Assembly: GCA_019359535.1 (NCBI GenBank)
Contig: JAHHHE010000032.1
Span: 1-36,365, forward strand
DNA length: 36,365 nucleotides
Source of the DNA: Gloeocapsa sp. UFS-A4-WI-NPMV-4B04
Lineage (GTDB): Bacteria; Cyanobacteriota; Cyanobacteriia; Cyanobacteriales; Chroococcidiopsidaceae
Direction of reading: 5' to 3'
Shown: positions 34,334 through 36,365 of the stretch, in pieces
Layout of the letters: each line of letters starts with the position of its first letter
How positions within the stretch are numbered: the first letter of the stretch is position 1
The notes under the pieces: model-generated
Seen by the model: the letters and a program-made list of their open reading frames with translations, nothing else
What the model was told of the DNA's origin: nothing
Database searches by the model: none
Position numbers and translations under genes: made by a program

Positions 34334-35224
34334 CTAACAGCGATAAGCTAGCGCAAAGCGGGCAATTCCAGCTAAATCGGCGTGGATTTCGATATTGCAG
34401 TAATTACCTTGGTTTTGGAGTAATTCAGTTACAATTTCAGCTTGTCCTGCCATCATTTCAAGCAACCATACACCACCAGGTTTGAGATAAACGGGCGATG
34501 TTTGAATTAAATGTTTAATACAATTCAATCCATCTGAACCGCCATCAAGGGCTAAGTGTGGTTCGTGGTTTGCTACTTCTGGTTGTAGCTGTGGCACTAG
34601 CGAAGTGGGAATATAAGGCGGGTTTGCCACCATTCCACTTACTTGACCTTTGAGGAATTCTAGAGGCTGCCACCACGAACCTTGGTAAAACTTAATTGAG
34701 TTGGTAAAACCTAAGTTTTGGGCATTCTTCTGAGCGATCGCCAAGGCATCTAAACTGTAATCAACAGCATGAATCATTGCTTGTGGTAGTGCTTGTGCAA
34801 GTCCAAGTGCGATCGCTCCACTACCCGTCCCTAAATCTACCCAGTGTCCTTGTTCTAGATTGTGATCACTGTTTTTAACGGCTGTAACTGCTAAGTCAAT
34901 TAAGCACTCTGTTTCTGGTCTTGGGATCAAAACAGCAGGAGAAACCGCTAATTTAAACTGTCGCCAAGGTGCAACAGCAGCGATGTATTGGACTGGCAAT
35001 CGCTCATCAAGTCGTTTTTGCCATAATAAGTCCAATTCTTTTAGAGGTAGCTGTAGCTGAATTTGAGGCAAGTCTTTAAAAGATTCTAGCCGCAGAGCTA
35101 ATTTATCCAACTCAGCTAACTCTTGTAGTAGCCAGTCCACTTCTCTAGGTGAAACACCAGCGGCGATCGCTGCCTTTTGAGCAACATTCCGCCACTGCCA
35201 AAGCTCTAAACCAGACACCCACAT
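34334..35224 (-). CDS. prmC: Release factor glutamine methyltransferase PrmC (HemK)
   Basis: This 296-aa enzyme methylates the Gln of the GGQ motif in release factors RF1 and RF2 using SAM, improving translation termination. It has an N-terminal helical substrate-binding domain (about 1-80), then VLIPRPETECLID (98-110), the SAM loop VDLGTGSGAIALGLA (129-143), HAVDYSLDALAIAQ and the catalytic VANPPYIP (199-206). All hallmark residues are present. It is cytosolic. It lies 18 bp downstream of the Tic22 gene on the same strand and is followed by tsaC, so both act in translation-related modification. Confidence 0.95.
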   Translation of the reverse strand: MWVSGLELWQWRNVAQKAAIAAGVSPREVDWLLQELAELDKLALRLESFKDLPQIQLQLPLKELDLLWQKRLDERLPVQYIAAVAPWRQFKLAVSPAVLIPRPETECLIDLAVTAVKNSDHNLEQGHWVDLGTGSGAIALGLAQALPQAMIHAVDYSLDALAIAQKNAQNLGFTNSIKFYQGSWWQPLEFLKGQVSGMVANPPYIPTSLVPQLQPEVANHEPHLALDGGSDGLNCIKHLIQTSPVYLKPGGVWLLEMMAGQAEIVTELLQNQGNYCNIEIHADLAGIARFALAYRC

Positions 35225-35242
35225 CTACTAATTGGTTATAGG

Positions 35243-36049
35243 TTAACGTCGAGGGGCTTGGGGAGCATTTTGACTTCGGTTAGAGGCAGGCTGAAGCGAT
35301 CGCACAAATTGAATAGACTCTTGTGGAGGAACTAACATAATTTGGTTGAGTTCTTGATCGTTGCGAGTCTTTAGGGTTTGTAGCACTCCCTCTAGATTTA
35401 CCACCTGAATTTCAAGGGTAGAAGCTAGGTTAGGCTGCTGTTTTTTAAACCGCTCTAGCATACTCTGTAATTCTTCTTTGTTGAAAAAGAAAGGAATTAT
35501 TTCCTGATTAGCTTGTTTAACTGTCAAGTATCCTTTTTCTTTCCCAGCTCTTGCCACAAACAAGGGAGTTCCATTAAATTGATTTACATTTTTTTGGCCA
35601 CCTTGGCGTAGCAAATCCATTGCCGCCTTAACTTGGTTTTGCGAAGGTACATAGGCAACATCGAGAGCATTAGGCTTGTTTTGATTTGCTTGATCTAACT
35701 TGTACACTTCTCCTAGAGATACAGGTACTACCCGCACTGTCTTTGCCAATTCGGGATTTTTTGTTTTCAGCTGCTCAACAAATGCCTGAGCATCCTTTTG
35801 ATTAATAAAGACACCCGCAACGGACGTTTGCTGATTTGAATTTGAGCCTTGGTTTGGGGCTTTTGGAACCGAAGCAACTAGAGGCGCACCCTTGCTATCT
35901 GTAATCGTAAATACAGGTATTGAACCCAATTTTTTGACAATTTGGTCTTGAGGTAAAGCCAGCGCCTGCGTAGCGCCTATTAGAGAAGATCCTATTATGG
36001 CACTCCCGGCTATACCCAAAGTTGCGCCCCAGCGATTCATTGATTTCAT
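35243..36049 (-). CDS. Tic22-family periplasmic protein
   Basis: The protein has 268 aa from the ATG at 36047-36049, which has a Shine-Dalgarno AGGAG seven bases upstream; a farther ATG at 36088 lacks one. The signal peptide (MKSMNRWGATLGIAGSAIIG, cleavage probably after ALA in QALALPQD) points to the periplasm. The body has the Tic22 pattern of two related halves: VPVFTITDSKGAPLVASV with VAGVFINQKDAQAFVEQLK, and then TPLFVARAGKEKGYLT with IIPFFFNKEELQSMLERFK. Cyanobacterial Tic22 is thought to aid outer-membrane biogenesis and protein transport as a chaperone-like factor. The gene leads the prmC-tsaC-kinase run. Confidence 0.88.
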   Translation of the reverse strand: MKSMNRWGATLGIAGSAIIGSSLIGATQALALPQDQIVKKLGSIPVFTITDSKGAPLVASVPKAPNQGSNSNQQTSVAGVFINQKDAQAFVEQLKTKNPELAKTVRVVPVSLGEVYKLDQANQNKPNALDVAYVPSQNQVKAAMDLLRQGGQKNVNQFNGTPLFVARAGKEKGYLTVKQANQEIIPFFFNKEELQSMLERFKKQQPNLASTLEIQVVNLEGVLQTLKTRNDQELNQIMLVPPQESIQFVRSLQPASNRSQNAPQAPRR

Positions 36050-36365
36050 GACTGCTCCTGGCATCAATAGCCAAATAGAGTGAGACAAAGGTTAAACATT
36101 CATACGAACACTTAGTTCTACTTATAGTAGCGTCTAGTACCGTATTTACAAGTTGACTTACTTTGCTTTTCGTTTCGATTCCAGCTTTAGCTGATATCAA
36201 AGACAGACACAATCGTTCTAATTACTGTTCCCCAGAACCTAGTAGGCTGAGGCGTAAGTTTACATATCGTTTTTAGATGTTCAGAACCTTCCCTTTATAC
36301 GTCCATCGAAATGGTTTCGCCATCGTGCAATTGAAGTAATCAATGAACTGAAAAATACGAGTTTT

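Noticed and set aside
36256-36365. Plus-strand open stretch running off the right edge, including FIRPSKWFRHRAIEVINEL
   Set aside because: It follows an in-frame TAA and has no ATG, GTG or TTG before the window ends. It could be part of a gene or a remnant, but nothing visible identifies it.
1-36365. tRNA, rRNA, tmRNA or CRISPR array
   Set aside because: Looked for T-loop GGTTCGA-type signatures, rRNA segments and regularly spaced repeats on both strands; none was convincing.

Overview
The window comes from a cyanobacterial chromosome. The evidence is many HIP1 octamers (GCGATCGC and near forms), tandem heptamer repeats of the AGGGGTC type in and between genes, and a cyanobacterial gene set: a Vipp1/PspA pair, MenB, Tic22, phosphoketolase, CobM, a DciA-like protein and several small proteins that I recall only from cyanobacteria. 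A filamentous or Chroococcidiopsis-like lineage would fit the repeat types, but the genus cannot be fixed from the sequence alone. Most of the window is ordinary housekeeping chromosome. I saw no tRNA, rRNA, CRISPR array, origin or prophage.

Layout. 1-365: the 3' end of an IS630-type transposase, inserted into and truncating a Uma2-family gene. 362-5019 (minus): a carbon-overflow cluster of phosphoketolase (xfp), an AT-rich aminoglycoside-phosphotransferase-like kinase and acetate kinase (ackA). Together Xfp and AckA convert sugar phosphates to acetyl-phosphate and then to acetate plus ATP. 5368-9648: a WbuC-type cupin, ATP sulfurylase (sat), the tRNA thiolase mnmA, and a secreted SPOR-like protein. 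9666-11515: a DUF29 protein and a two-gene module made of a 76-aa protein and an AbiEii/MNT nucleotidyltransferase. 11560-17984: nnr (NAD(P)HX repair), a MIF-like tautomerase, a flavin reductase, cobM, lgt, rlmN and a zinc-ribbon protein that overlaps rlmN antiparallel.

18595-25388: uvrC, a 59-aa protein behind a symmetric promoter, a stand-alone receiver protein, a class I/II aminotransferase, a thioredoxin, vipp1 and a pspA paralogue. 25653-32761: a DciA/DUF721 protein with a zinc ribbon, a cysteine-motif protein, menB, pdhB, the translationally coupled secD-secF-membrane protein operon, and a GNAT acetyltransferase. 32709-36088 (minus): Tic22, prmC, tsaC and a histidine kinase with a degraded ATP-binding domain.

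I did not find an obvious new multi-gene system. The best leads are: (i) the coupled 76-aa/AbiEii-type pair at 10530-11515, which has a non-AbiEi partner; (ii) the 59-aa protein gene at 20873 with a 26-bp dyad centred on its putative -10 box; (iii) heptamer repeats that have become coding sequence in a histidine kinase linker and a thioredoxin C-terminus; and (iv) the kinase inserted between xfp and ackA. All identifications were made by reading motifs; no database search was run.
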